A stretch of DNA of 64,000 nt from Melioribacteraceae bacterium (GTDB lineage: Bacteria; Bacteroidota; Ignavibacteria; Ignavibacteriales; Melioribacteraceae): NCBI GenBank assembly GCA_027030245.1, contig JALVFE010000032.1, forward strand, positions 167,707-231,706. Reading direction: 5' to 3'. Positions 35,013-46,000 of this stretch are shown here, piece by piece. The notes beneath the pieces were generated by a model. It ran no database searches. It was not told where the DNA came from and saw only the letters and a list, made by a program, of their open reading frames with translations. The first letter of the stretch is position 1, and the number at the start of each line of letters is the position of its first letter. The position numbers and the translations under genes were made by a program.

Positions 35013-35029
35013 GTGAATATTGAGCAAAA

Positions 35030-35056
35030 AAAATCCCCTCGTTTGAGGGGATTTTT
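35030..35056. terminator. Bidirectional terminator between the LOG-family gene and rpsU
   Basis: AAAAATCCCCTC, loop GTTT, GAGGGGATTTTTTT: a strong stem with A and T runs on the two sides, serving both convergent genes. Confidence 0.9.
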
Positions 35057-35257
35057 TTATTTGTTTTTCTCACGCATACTTTCTTTTAACGCTCTTCTTC
35101 TCGCTTTTATGCGTTCCATTCTTTTGGAAATGGACGGCTTCAGATAAAAGGTTCTTTTCTTGTATTCTTTAAGAATACCCGAGCGTTCGTACTTTTTCTT
35201 GAATCTCTTTAAAGCTTTGTCGATGCTTTCGTTTTCTTGAACAGTAATGCCTATCAA
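35057..35257 (-). CDS. rpsU: 30S ribosomal protein bS21
   Basis: 66 residues beginning MIGITVQENESIDKALKRFKKKYERSGIL, with the basic RNA-binding tail (ARRRALKESMREKNK) of bS21. Length is normal. GTGAGGTGATAA lies before the ATG. It stands as a single gene with its own terminator. Confidence 0.95.
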   Translation of the reverse strand: MIGITVQENESIDKALKRFKKKYERSGILKEYKKRTFYLKPSISKRMERIKARRRALKESMREKNK

Positions 35258-35344
35258 AGTTTATCACCTCACTTTTTAAAATTTAACGTCCTTAAAGTTA
35301 CTGAACTTTCGGAAAAAGTTCAAATAAAAAAAAATCTCCAGGGA

Positions 35345-36805
35345 TTATTCAAATACCAACGCGTTTGTGATTTGTCCGGAATTTGTTTTTAAGTCGATTA
35401 AAAAACCGTTTACGATTATAAAGCGGATTTCACCGTTCTCTTTAACGAAAAAGTTTGCGTTGTTTTCCACGGTTAATCCGTGATCGATATTTTTATTTGC
35501 GGAAACAATATTTAACGGAATGTCCGTAAATTTTTTATGAAGCTCGATGTTTTTAATTTTAACGGATGTGTACCCTTGCCGCAGTAATCCGGGAATATCC
35601 GATGATTTAAGTTCTTCCACGGTTTCAAAAATTTCGGGAAATGTTTTACCCGGGAAGATCTCCATGCCTTTACAGTCGATTTCTTCGTTCCCGTAAAAAA
35701 TGGAGAGGTCGCCTAAATCGTCTATTATTCCTTTGTAATAAATCTTGCCGGCATGGTTATCGAATTGTTCTTCCCTGTTTACGCTGATATCCACAATGTA
35801 TTTTTTTCCATTGAATGAAACGGAGAGATTACGCAGCAGCAAATTAAAAATCAATTTGTCGTTTTCGGGAATCGCAAAATATTTGGTGTAATCCACGCAT
35901 TTATAATCTTCCGAAGCTATGATGTTGAACGCGTCAATCAATGCGATAAAATTTAATTTCCGGATGAATTGTTTATCGGGATCGTTTGCCCAGCCGCCGG
36001 ATTCAATTAAAACCGAGCTGGTTCCCCATTTCACAAAATTATCTCCGAAAGCCCGCGGTTCGAAATCGTCGTTGTAACGTGCGATATGTCCGGGAATAAT
36101 TTTGTTTAGTTCGGAAGTTAATCTTACAATTACGGACATTGTGTTTTTCCGTACGTCGTTTATATCTTTTTCATAATTGTATGCGGGAGCCAAAAACGAA
36201 ATTGTTGCAGTGCGATGTGAATTACCGGCGGAGTATCTCGAATTTTGGTCGTGCAAATTAAACCCGAATTGCGGATTGAGGGAATCGCGGACGCTTTTTA
36301 GAATTTGAGCTTCGGGGAATTGATTTCTTGCCGCATCACGGTTTAAATCGATTGATAAAGCATTTCTACGGGTAAACCTTTCCGCGCCGTCGGGATTAAG
36401 CATTGGTATGAAATGTAAAGTCAATTTACTTAACATATATTTTTTCAATTCCGCAAATTGATTTTCGTCGGAGAAAAAATTGAAAATATCGAACAGCGCT
36501 TGTGTGGCGGTCGGTTCGTCCCCGTGCATTTGAGACCATGCCAAAACGTTTACCGGACCGTTACCTATGGAAACTAAATAAATGGTTCTGCCTTCAAGGG
36601 ATTTGCCCAATTCTTTTACGTTGAATTTACCGTTATTTTTCAAGCCGCCAATTAACTTTTCTACTTCCCCGTGTTTAACCGTTCGCCCCGTTATTGAGTG
36701 TTCCTTGAAAAATTCGTAGCTCCGGTATAGATTTTCGGTTAGGTTTGTTTGTGCCACTACGTTACCGATAATTAATAAGAAATAAATTACGATGTAGTTT
36801 TTCAT
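35345..36805 (-). CDS. Exported M14-family zinc carboxypeptidase
   Basis: 486 residues with a signal peptide (VIYFLLIIGNVVA). HGDE in WSQMHGDEPTATQALFD supplies the HxxE zinc ligands; NLHDQNSRY gives the third His-containing segment, and NPDGAERFTRRNALSIDLNRDA is the substrate-binding RxN-type loop of M14 enzymes. The C-terminal 190 residues form an extra beta-rich domain. The protein should remove C-terminal amino acids from peptides or cell-wall fragments outside the cytoplasm. Confidence 0.85.
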   Translation of the reverse strand: MKNYIVIYFLLIIGNVVAQTNLTENLYRSYEFFKEHSITGRTVKHGEVEKLIGGLKNNGKFNVKELGKSLEGRTIYLVSIGNGPVNVLAWSQMHGDEPTATQALFDIFNFFSDENQFAELKKYMLSKLTLHFIPMLNPDGAERFTRRNALSIDLNRDAARNQFPEAQILKSVRDSLNPQFGFNLHDQNSRYSAGNSHRTATISFLAPAYNYEKDINDVRKNTMSVIVRLTSELNKIIPGHIARYNDDFEPRAFGDNFVKWGTSSVLIESGGWANDPDKQFIRKLNFIALIDAFNIIASEDYKCVDYTKYFAIPENDKLIFNLLLRNLSVSFNGKKYIVDISVNREEQFDNHAGKIYYKGIIDDLGDLSIFYGNEEIDCKGMEIFPGKTFPEIFETVEELKSSDIPGLLRQGYTSVKIKNIELHKKFTDIPLNIVSANKNIDHGLTVENNANFFVKENGEIRFIIVNGFLIDLKTNSGQITNALVFE

Positions 36806-37429
36806 GTATCATTTGGAATTTCTTTACTATTCAAAATACAAATAAAATCAGATAATGGGAATCTTTCCGTTTTTTATGTTGTTGATTTTGTTTACCTTAT
36901 ACTGAAATTGATACCCCCAAACTTTCCCTGATGCCAAGACCCCCAACATTGCATTGTGAGGATGTAATTAAATATTAAATTTATTCCCGGTATGATATTA
37001 ATCTTGTAGCTGGTGATATGTGGAAATATGTGGAAAGGAATGGTCCTTTCCACCAGGGAATGTGGTTTCTTTAAAATTGGAGTACGAATGGTACGGGCTT
37101 TCCGTTAAATTGATTTGTCCCACGGCATTACCGATAAATAATAGAAAATATATTAATAAAAATTTTATCATCAAGTATAAAGCAATTTACTTTTGTTGAA
37201 AAATACTAATTAAATTCACAGAATGAAAATCCGTATAAATATTCATACTTACGGATTATTTATTTTTTCTCCTTTTTTTATTAATTATTATATAATTTTT
37301 TCAAATATTATTTGTATGATATTTTGTGACAGATGTCATAGTAATTTAATCCTAAATTTATGTAAATTAGTAGATATTCGGTCGGGCAGGTAATTTCCGT
37401 AACTTAATAAATTTAATTCCTTTCGTGAT
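36806..37429. other. 624-base intergenic stretch with hairpin repeats and parA upstream region
   Basis: Around 36925-37060 are members of the mosaic repeats, including arms GTGGAAAGGA/TCCTTTCCAC at 37030-37053. From 37190 it is AT-rich leader for parA, with the candidate operator listed at 37325. No gene is seen. Confidence 0.6.
37325..37340. promoter_or_regulatory. CRP/FNR-like palindrome before parA
   Basis: TGTGA, six bases, TCATA: one mismatch from the CRP half-site rule TGTGA-N6-TCACA. The inner TGACA/TGTCA symmetry is perfect. It lies about 90 bases before the ParA gene. Confidence 0.4.
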
Positions 37430-38218
37430 ATGGGTAAGATAATTTCCATTGCAATTCCTAAAGGGGGTGTAGGTAAAACGACCACTGCCGTAAATCTTTC
37501 GCTTGCCCTTACTAAGAAGAAGAAAAAAGTGTTGTTAATCGATGTTGACCCTTCCGGTCAATGTCTTTCTTCGTTTAATATCGATAAGTCGTTAAGCAAA
37601 GGTAATATTTTCGATGTTTTTACTTCCTCTAAAAAACTTTCGGAAGTGATTTATTCTACGGAATATTTAAACCTAGACTGTATTCCGATGAAAAGGTCTA
37701 CTTATCAAAATGAATTGCGTCTTTCAAACCTTGCCGAAAGAAGTTTGAATTTAAAGTATGAAATCCGGAGTTTAGCTGTAAATTATGATTTTGTTTTTAT
37801 TGATTGCCCTCCTTCTTTAACCGGAACAACCGCAAATATTCTAAATATTTCTGATTCCGTGCTTATTCCGTTAAAAGCCTCAAAGTATTCATTAGATGAA
37901 TTGGAACGGATATTCAAATTTATTAACGAAATAAAAAAAACCGGTAATTCCGCTTTGGTTATTGAAGGAATTGTTTTAACAATAGACGAGCCTAAAACCA
38001 AAATATCTCATCTGGTTAAAAGAGAATTGCTGCAAAAATATCCCAATATGGTTTTCAATGTTACAATTCCCAAGACCGTCAAAGTGGAAGAAGCTTCATT
38101 CGATAAAACACCTATCATTATTTATGATGCGGATTCGGCATGTTCGAAAGCTTACTTGAAACTTGCCGATGAAATTATTTTAAGAAACGAAATGAGCGAT
38201 TTGTTTTTCAAGCAATAA
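37430..38218 (+). CDS. ParA/Soj-family ATPase
   Basis: 262 residues. The deviant Walker A KGGVGKTT (11-18), Walker A-prime LLIDVDPSGQ and Walker B FVFIDCPPS (about 121) are all present. The length and lack of an N-terminal HTH make it a Soj-like or orphan ParA. No ParB gene follows; the next genes are purine hydroxylases 100 bases downstream. It may position a plasmid-like or cellular cargo; the role is unknown. Confidence 0.87.
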   Translation: MGKIISIAIPKGGVGKTTTAVNLSLALTKKKKKVLLIDVDPSGQCLSSFNIDKSLSKGNIFDVFTSSKKLSEVIYSTEYLNLDCIPMKRSTYQNELRLSNLAERSLNLKYEIRSLAVNYDFVFIDCPPSLTGTTANILNISDSVLIPLKASKYSLDELERIFKFINEIKKTGNSALVIEGIVLTIDEPKTKISHLVKRELLQKYPNMVFNVTIPKTVKVEEASFDKTPIIIYDADSACSKAYLKLADEIILRNEMSDLFFKQ

Positions 38219-38333
38219 TCTTCATTCCTCAAAACATCTTTACGTTTAACGAATAAAGGAAATTTTTAATAAATTGGTGGTAAAATTGATATTTGTTTGT
38301 AATATCATTTGAATCACTTAGTTGAAAGTTAAT

Positions 38334-39755
38334 ATGCAAGAAAAGTTACATTTTGTTCTGAATAATGAAGAAATATCGGGTGAATTTAACGTTTCTTCAA
38401 CGTTGTTAAGTTTTATCCGTGAGACGAAAAAACTTACCGGCACAAAGTTGGTTTGCCGGGAAGGCGATTGCGGTGCTTGTACGGTTTTAGTCGGTGAACT
38501 TAATAACGGTGAAGTCAAATACAAAACTGTAACATCTTGCATTTATCCGCTTGCAAAGGTAAACGGAAAACACATAGTTACAATCGAAGGAATAAACGGT
38601 GTTGAACTGACTCCCGTTCAAAACGAATTTGTAAACGAAGGTGCAACCCAATGCGGATTTTGCACACCCGGGTTTATCATGTCGCTTACATGGTATTTAA
38701 TTACGCACACTAATTACACGATAGAGGAAGCAATAAATGCACTCGGTGGCAATATTTGCAGATGCACGGGTTATGCTTCAATTATCAGAAGTGCGGAAAA
38801 TGTTATTAAAAGTTTGAAAGATGGAAATTCAAACGGCGGCGAAACTTTGCGAAAGTTAATAAAACTTAATGTATTACCGGAATATTTCACTGATATCAAA
38901 ATACGTTTGCAACAAATCAATGAAAAAATTGCAGCGGAAACCGATTCAAAACCATATCAAATTTTAGTTGGAGGCGGAACCGATTTATATGTTCAGCGTT
39001 TCGATAAAGTTGTAAAAAGTAATATCGGCTTAACCGAGCATTTGAGTAAAGCATACATACGTGAAGACGGAAACTTAATTAAGATTAGCGGAAACATGAC
39101 GTTTGAGCAGTTCAAAGAATCCGGAATAATAAAGAAATATTTCCCGCGGTTACAACAACAATTAAATTTAGTCGCGTCTTTACCGATTCGTAACAGTGCT
39201 ACAATCTCCGGAAATATAGTAAACGCTTCTCCCATCGGCGATCTCACAATTATTTTATTGGCTCTCGATGCCAGTCTTATTTTATCAGACGGAAAAAATG
39301 AAAGGAAAGTTAAACTTAAAGATTTTTACAAAGGATATAAATTACTGGATAAATCGGAAGACGAAATTATAACCGAAATATTTTTTAGTTTAGATTTTGG
39401 TAATCATAATTTGAACTTCGAAAAAGTTTCGAAAAGAACTTATCTTGATATTGCAAGCGTAAATTCCACAATGTTTATAGCCCATTCGGAAGGTAAGATA
39501 AATTTATGTAGAATTTCAGCCGGGGGCGTGGCGCCGGTACCGTTATTGTTAAAGAATACGTCGGAATTTTTATCGGGGAAAGAAATCGGAAATGCCGTTA
39601 TAGAAGAAGCTCTGGAAATTGTTCAAAGTGAAATTTCACCTATAAGCGATGTAAGAGGAAGTGAAGAATATAAAAGATTACTTCTCAATCAGTTAATTAA
39701 AGCTCATTTTATCGAATTATTTCCACAATCAGTTAATATTGCGGAGCTTGTATGA
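38334..39755 (+). CDS. xdhA: Xanthine dehydrogenase, Fe-S/FAD subunit
   Basis: Start set at the ATG at 38334 (MQEKLHFVLN); an earlier TTG (38322) is possible. 473 residues. N-terminal plant-type [2Fe-2S] domain: CREGDCGACTVLVG with its fourth Cys after it. Then the helical [2Fe-2S] domain QCGFCTPGFIMS...CRCTGY. Residues about 190-473 are the FAD domain (LVGGGTDLYVQ, NSATISGNIVNASPIGD). It carries electrons from the molybdenum subunit to NAD or another acceptor. Its stop overlaps the next ATG by 4 bases (ATGA), indicating tight coupling. Confidence 0.92.
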   Translation: MQEKLHFVLNNEEISGEFNVSSTLLSFIRETKKLTGTKLVCREGDCGACTVLVGELNNGEVKYKTVTSCIYPLAKVNGKHIVTIEGINGVELTPVQNEFVNEGATQCGFCTPGFIMSLTWYLITHTNYTIEEAINALGGNICRCTGYASIIRSAENVIKSLKDGNSNGGETLRKLIKLNVLPEYFTDIKIRLQQINEKIAAETDSKPYQILVGGGTDLYVQRFDKVVKSNIGLTEHLSKAYIREDGNLIKISGNMTFEQFKESGIIKKYFPRLQQQLNLVASLPIRNSATISGNIVNASPIGDLTIILLALDASLILSDGKNERKVKLKDFYKGYKLLDKSEDEIITEIFFSLDFGNHNLNFEKVSKRTYLDIASVNSTMFIAHSEGKINLCRISAGGVAPVPLLLKNTSEFLSGKEIGNAVIEEALEIVQSEISPISDVRGSEEYKRLLLNQLIKAHFIELFPQSVNIAELV

Positions 39756-42031
39756 ATAATACCGATACGATAAAACACGTTAAAGGTGAATCATTATTTG
39801 TTGATGATTTTACTCTGCACGAAGGAACGCTGCATGCTGCAGTCTTCGATTCGACGATTGCGCACGGAAAAATTAAACGACTCGATGTTAGCAAAGCACT
39901 TGATTTTAGCGGTGTTCGGGCGGTACTTACTTCAAAAGATATCCCCGGCGAAAATCAAATTGGAAATATAATCTCCGATGAAACTCTGCTGGCTGAGGAT
40001 GAAGTACGTTTTATCGGCGAACCTATTGCGTTAATCATTGCCGATACTGCGGAAATTGCAAGGTCTGCAAGGGAAAAAATCGAAATTGAATTTGAGGAAT
40101 TACCTGTTATAATTAATCCGAGAGAAGCGTACGAAAAAGGTAATTTAATTGCAGCGCCCGTAACATTTTCAATGGGAGATGTTGATAAAGTATGGGATGA
40201 GTGTGATTTGGTATTGGAAGATAAAGTTGAGATAGGCGGTCAAGAACATTTATACCTCGAAACGCAAGGCGCTATTGCAATACCGACTGAGGGCGGAGGA
40301 ATGAAAATTGTTTCTTCAACTCAAAGTCCTACTGCGGTTCAGCGCGTTGCCGCAAGAATATTAAATCTGCCGATGCATAAAATAGAAGTTGATGTTCTCC
40401 GTTTGGGCGGGGCATTCGGCGGGAAGGAAGATCAAGCAACGGCTTGGGCTGTAATGACAGCGCTTGCCGCTTATAAACTTGGTAAACCGGTAAAGCTGGT
40501 TTTACAAAGAGAAGAAGATTTAAGAATGACCGGCAAACGGCATCCGTATTCCGCCGATTTTAAGATAGGAGTTAACACGGAAGGAAAAATCCTGGCTTAC
40601 GAAGCCACATATTACCAAAATGCCGGTGCGGTTGCCGATTTATCCACGGCTATACTTGAGCGAACATTGTTCCATGCTACGAACAGCTATTATATTCCGA
40701 ATGTGAAAGCCACCGGAATATCTTGCAGAACGAACCTTCCACCTAACACGGCATTCAGAGGTTTCGGGGGTCCGCAAGGAATGTTTGTAATAGAATCAGC
40801 AATTCACAATGCGGCACGAAAACTAAATATTCCCGTGTACGAAATTCAAAGAAAAAATTTAATTAAGGACGGCGATAAATTTTATTACGGTCAGCAAATA
40901 AAAAACAGTAATGCACAGCGTTGTTTTAACGAAGCGGTTACGGAATTCAACCTTTCGCAAACGGAAGATGAAATAAGAAAATTCAATTCCTCTAATCATT
41001 ATGTTAAAAAAGGAATTGCTTTAATGCCGGTTTGCTTCGGGATTTCATTTACCAGCAGTTTTCTAAACCAGGCAAGTGCATTGGTTCACGTTTATACAGA
41101 CGGAAGCGTAAGTGTAAGCACAGCCGCAATCGAAATGGGTCAAGGCGTAAATCAGAAAATACGCAACGTTGTTGCAAATACTTTTTCCATCAATGTATCG
41201 CGTGTTAAAGTCGAAACCACTAACACAACAAGAATAGCAAATACTTCGCCAACGGCTGCAAGTAGCGGAGCCGATTTAAACGGGAACGCAGCAGTTATCG
41301 CTTCGAAGAATATTCTTGAAAGATTAAAAGCTCACGCGGTTAAAGAAATAGGTGAAAGTAATCCAGACTTGGTTGAAATCAAAAACGAAAAAATATTTTA
41401 CGATGGCAAACCGACTAAATTAACTTGGGAAGAATTGGTTTGGAAAACTTATTTTAATCGAATCAGTTTGTCTTCACATGCATATTATGCGACTCCGGAT
41501 ATTTATTTCGACAGAAAAATCAATCAAGGTTCACCGTTTGCTTATCATGTATACGGCACGGCAATTATTGTTTCTAAAGTCGATTGTTTACGGGGAAGAT
41601 ACGAAATCGAGTCGGTAAATGTTGTGCACGATTTCGGAGAAAGCATTGATACCAAAATAGATTTAGGACAAGTGGAAGGCGGAATTGTACAAGGAATCGG
41701 TTGGCTTACTGTTGAAGAACTTGTGCAAAACAAAGAAGGTAAGTTACTTTCGAATTCGCTTTCTACATATAAAGTACCGGACATTTATTCGATACCGAAA
41801 GAAATGAAAATACTGTTTTTGAAAGATTCAAAAAACAAGTACGGACCATTCAATTCCAAGGCAATCGGCGAACCGCCGTTTATGTATGGAATTGCCGCTT
41901 ATTTTTCGATTATAAATGCTATGAATGAATTTAGGGATAATAGCGGTATGGAAATATCGGCACCTATTACTCCGGAAAAAGTTTTACTTAATTTACATCA
42001 ACCCGTAAAAACCGAATCGACTGCACGTTGA
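39752..42031 (+). CDS. xdhB: Xanthine dehydrogenase, molybdopterin-binding subunit
   Basis: 759 residues, normal size. Molybdopterin segments: GGAFGGKEDQAT (Glu at the position used for purine binding), FRGFGGPQGMF with the conserved Arg, and EMGQGVNQKI. The catalytic base is Glu707 in KAIGEPPFMYG. The Glu/Arg pair suggests xanthine or hypoxanthine as substrate rather than an aldehyde. Works in the cytoplasm with the preceding subunit. Confidence 0.92.
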   Translation: MNNTDTIKHVKGESLFVDDFTLHEGTLHAAVFDSTIAHGKIKRLDVSKALDFSGVRAVLTSKDIPGENQIGNIISDETLLAEDEVRFIGEPIALIIADTAEIARSAREKIEIEFEELPVIINPREAYEKGNLIAAPVTFSMGDVDKVWDECDLVLEDKVEIGGQEHLYLETQGAIAIPTEGGGMKIVSSTQSPTAVQRVAARILNLPMHKIEVDVLRLGGAFGGKEDQATAWAVMTALAAYKLGKPVKLVLQREEDLRMTGKRHPYSADFKIGVNTEGKILAYEATYYQNAGAVADLSTAILERTLFHATNSYYIPNVKATGISCRTNLPPNTAFRGFGGPQGMFVIESAIHNAARKLNIPVYEIQRKNLIKDGDKFYYGQQIKNSNAQRCFNEAVTEFNLSQTEDEIRKFNSSNHYVKKGIALMPVCFGISFTSSFLNQASALVHVYTDGSVSVSTAAIEMGQGVNQKIRNVVANTFSINVSRVKVETTNTTRIANTSPTAASSGADLNGNAAVIASKNILERLKAHAVKEIGESNPDLVEIKNEKIFYDGKPTKLTWEELVWKTYFNRISLSSHAYYATPDIYFDRKINQGSPFAYHVYGTAIIVSKVDCLRGRYEIESVNVVHDFGESIDTKIDLGQVEGGIVQGIGWLTVEELVQNKEGKLLSNSLSTYKVPDIYSIPKEMKILFLKDSKNKYGPFNSKAIGEPPFMYGIAAYFSIINAMNEFRDNSGMEISAPITPEKVLLNLHQPVKTESTAR

Positions 42032-42064
42032 GATCTGGTCAAAAAATGAGAAAGGCTTCCAAGA

Positions 42065-43045
42065 ATGAATGACACAGGGCTTTGGCACTTTTTGAAAAAT
42101 GTTATTGAAAACAACGGAAAAGTTGCGCTCTCGGTAGTTACGGATTCATCCGAATCATCTCCTGGTAGACAAGGATTTAAAATGGCTTTTACCGATAGGG
42201 GAAAACAATTCGGTACAATCGGTGGTGGTGTGCTCGAAGCTAAAATTATCAAGTTAATTCAAGACGGTTTTGAATCCGGCAAACGTAGCATTGTTAATGT
42301 TTTGCATCATGATCCTAAATCGGGATTTGAAAAAAGCGGACTTATTTGCGGCGGAACTCAAACCGTTGTTACTTATTTTCTCGACAAATCCGAGATGAAT
42401 CTGATTAAGCAAATCACGGATAATTTTGATAGACAAAAGGAATGTGTTCTTATCATTAATCAAAATGGAATTTTCGTTACGGAAGCCGGACTGGAAAGCA
42501 AGAGATATAATTTTAATATTAAAAATATAAATGAATACGAATACCGGGAAATTTACGGAATAACCGATACTGTTTACATTGTCGGCGGGGGTCATGTGGG
42601 GTTTGCGGTTTCAAAAATTATGTCGATGCTCAATTTTTATGTTGTCGTAATGGATAACCGCGAAAATGTTTTTACAATGGAACAAAATACTTACGCCAAC
42701 CGGAAAGTAATATGTAAATTTGAAGATGCCGGAAAACATATACGGGAAGGGGATTTGAGCTACGTTGTAATTGTTACCCCAATGCACAAAAGCGATAAAG
42801 AAGCTTTGAGTTCGGTCATTAACAAAAACGTAAAATATATTGGAATGATGGGAAGTAAACGAAAAATCGAAACAGTGTTTTCAAATCTTGTTGGGGAAGG
42901 AATTTCGCCTGCGCTTCTTAAAAAAGTTCATACGCCGATAGGTTTGGAAATCGAGGCGAAAACACCTGAAGAAATTGCCATAAGCATTGCTGCTGAAATT
43001 ATAAGCGTAAAAAATAATTCAACTTCTAATACGGATAAACTATGA
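42065..43045 (+). CDS. xdhC: XdhC/CoxI-family molybdenum-cofactor maturation factor
   Basis: 326 residues. N-terminal XdhC domain: GGGVLEAKI and CGGTQTVVTYFLDKSEM; the conserved Cys is in LICGGTQ. C-terminal Rossmann domain: VYIVGGGHVGFAVSKIMSMLNF near residue 170, and IGMMGSKRKIETVF. Such proteins bind Mo cofactor and insert the sulfido ligand into xanthine dehydrogenases. The stop overlaps the ygfK start by 4 bases. Confidence 0.92.
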   Translation: MNDTGLWHFLKNVIENNGKVALSVVTDSSESSPGRQGFKMAFTDRGKQFGTIGGGVLEAKIIKLIQDGFESGKRSIVNVLHHDPKSGFEKSGLICGGTQTVVTYFLDKSEMNLIKQITDNFDRQKECVLIINQNGIFVTEAGLESKRYNFNIKNINEYEYREIYGITDTVYIVGGGHVGFAVSKIMSMLNFYVVVMDNRENVFTMEQNTYANRKVICKFEDAGKHIREGDLSYVVIVTPMHKSDKEALSSVINKNVKYIGMMGSKRKIETVFSNLVGEGISPALLKKVHTPIGLEIEAKTPEEIAISIAAEIISVKNNSTSNTDKL

Positions 43046-46000
43046 GCGACAAACTTTACAAAATATCACTTACGCATTTACTTCAATGGATTTTAAAAGA
43101 AGAAAAAGAAGGAAAGATATTCGGTATTTACAAAGAACAATTTTTTGAGCCGCTGTCAGACGATCCTTTCAGAATGTACCGTTACGGTCAATTGCTTGAA
43201 ACCCCGCTTGGCGTTGCAGCAGGACCGCATACGCAATTGGCGCAAAACATAATAACTGCTTGGCTAACAGGCTCGCGTTACATCGAATTGAAAACGGTGC
43301 AGACATTAGACGAACTCGAAGTTTCCAAACCATGTATAGAAATGGAAGACGAAGGTTACAATTGCGAATGGTCGCAAGAACTGAAAATCCGCGAATCATT
43401 CGACGAATACTTAAATGCATGGATTTTGTTGCACATTTTGCGTGACAAGTTCGGATTTTCAAACGAAGAAGAACAGGGATTTATTTTTAATATAAGCGTG
43501 GGTTACGATTTGCAAGGAATTCTAAAACCCAATGTGCAATGGTTTCTCGACAAGATGAATAATTGCGAAGTTGAATTGAATCAAAAACTTGATGAGATAT
43601 CAAGGATTTATCCGCGTGTTAAAGAATTGCGAATCCCTTCTAAAATTTCCGATAATGTAACGCTTTCGACCATGCACGGATGCCCGCCCGATGAGATAGA
43701 AAGCATTGCAACATATTTGATGAAAGAAAGAAAACTTAACACGGCGGTTAAGTTAAATCCGACTTTGTTAGGTCCTGATAAACTCAGATATATTTTGAAC
43801 GAGAAACTCGGCTATGAAACCGTTGTTCCCGATGAAGCTTTCGAGCATGATTTGAAATTTCCCGATGCGGTAAGAATAATTAAGAATCTTCAAAAAGTTG
43901 CGGAAGAAAATAACGTAGAGTTCGGATTGAAATTGACAAACACTCTCGAATCGAAAAATAATACAAAAGAACTTCCGAAAAACGAAGAGATGGTTTATAT
44001 GAGCGGTCGTGCTCTTCATCCGATCAGCATTAACCTTGCCGCGTTATTGCAAAACGAGTTTAACGGAAATCTCGATATTTCCTTTTCCGCCGGAGTTGAT
44101 GCGTTTAATATTTCGGAAACGGTTAAGTGTAATCTTAAACCTGTTACAGTATGTTCCGATTTGCTTAAACCGGGCGGATATACCAGAACGCTTCAATACC
44201 TTGAAAATCTTAGGAAAAATTTTGCTTTGGCTGGTGTGGATTCCCTAGAGGATTTTGTTATACATGGTTCCGGCGAAACCGGTTTGCGTGAAGCGGCGCT
44301 AAAAAATCTAAACGATTATGCCGAAAGGGTTCTTAACGAAAAAAGATACGCTAAAAAATATTTTAAGTATGAAAATATTAAAACAGAACGGGAATTAACT
44401 CCATACGACTGTATTCATGCGCCGTGCATCGAGGCTTGTGCCATCTCGCAAGATGTTCCGGATTACATGTATTACACTTCACGCGGTGAATTCGATAAAG
44501 CGTTACAAACTATCTTGAAAGCGAATCCTTTACCCAACATTACCGGTATGGTTTGCGATCATTTATGTCAAGCAAAATGCACAAGAATCAATTTGGATAA
44601 CCCCTTGCTGATAAGGGAAATCAAAAGGTTCAATGCGGAGAAGGGTGACAGCTTGGTAAAATTGGAATCTAAAGAGTCAAATGGTTTATCTGTTGCTGTT
44701 ATTGGAGCCGGTCCGTCCGGTTTATCGGCGGCATACTTTTTAATTTTGGAAGGATTCGACGTTACTGTATTCGAAGAAAAACAATATGCCGGAGGAATGG
44801 TAAGCGGAGCAATTCCGGTTTTCAGAATCGATGAAGAAAGAATTAACGACGATATCGAAAGATTGCGTGAACTTGGGGTTAAATTTAAATTCAATCAGAA
44901 AATAGATAATCGGGAATTCGAGAATATCCGTGCCGGCTATAATTATGTGTTCGTAGGAGTAGGAGCGAAAAAAGGGAAGAAACTGAAAATAAAGGGCGAA
45001 GAGCTTCCTTGGGTTTTCGATCAACTTGAATTTTTAGCTCAAACGCGAACCGGAGAAAAAATTGATTTGGGAGAAAAAGTATTGATAATCGGCGGCGGCA
45101 ATTCGGCAATGGACGCTGCCAGAACCGCAAAAAGAATTACCGGAGACAAAGGTAAAGTGGTTGTGGTTTACCGCCGGACGAAAAATGAAATGCCTGCCGA
45201 TAAAGAAGAAATCGAAGCTTTAATCGATGAAGGTATTGAAATTATTGAACTTGCTTCGCCTTTGGAATTATACGAAGATAACGGAAAAAGATATTTGAAA
45301 TGCATTAAAATGGAACTACGCGGAGTGGACGATTCGGGTAGACCAAAACCAAAAGCAGTGGACGGTTCGGAATTTGATTTGCAAACGGATACCGTAATCA
45401 CCGCAATCGGTCAGGATATAGAAATAGATTTCTTCCCCGAAGAAAAAATTTCAATTGATGAAATAACCAAAGAAACACAAATCGAAAATGTTTTTGCCGG
45501 CGGCGATCTCGTAAGGGGCGCAGATTCTCTGATTAACGCAATTGCCGACGGTAAATACGCTGCGGGTGAAATAATCAAAAGGGCGCAAAAGGATTTTGAG
45601 TTTGAACCGGCTCCGGTTGAAAAGGAAATTTCCATGACGGAAATCCAAGCTAAGCTTGCGGAAAGAAAATACGGAATTGAGTTGCCTGTAATTCCGCCGG
45701 AGGCAAGACTCAGCTTTGAGTTGGTGCATCCGTTGATGAGCGAAGAAGATGCGATTGCGGAAGCCGACCGGTGTCTGTTCTGTAACGATGTTTGCAATAT
45801 TTGCGTTTCCGTTTGTCCGAATATTTCCAACATTGGTGTGGATTTTGAGATAGAGGATGTGAAAGTGCCAATTCTAAATAACGGAAAAATAAGCGGCGAT
45901 AAAACTTTCAGAATATCACAGAAACATCAGATTATTAACATAGGCGACTTTTGTAACGAATGCGGAAACTGTTACACGTTTTGCCCTACAAACGGAGCGC

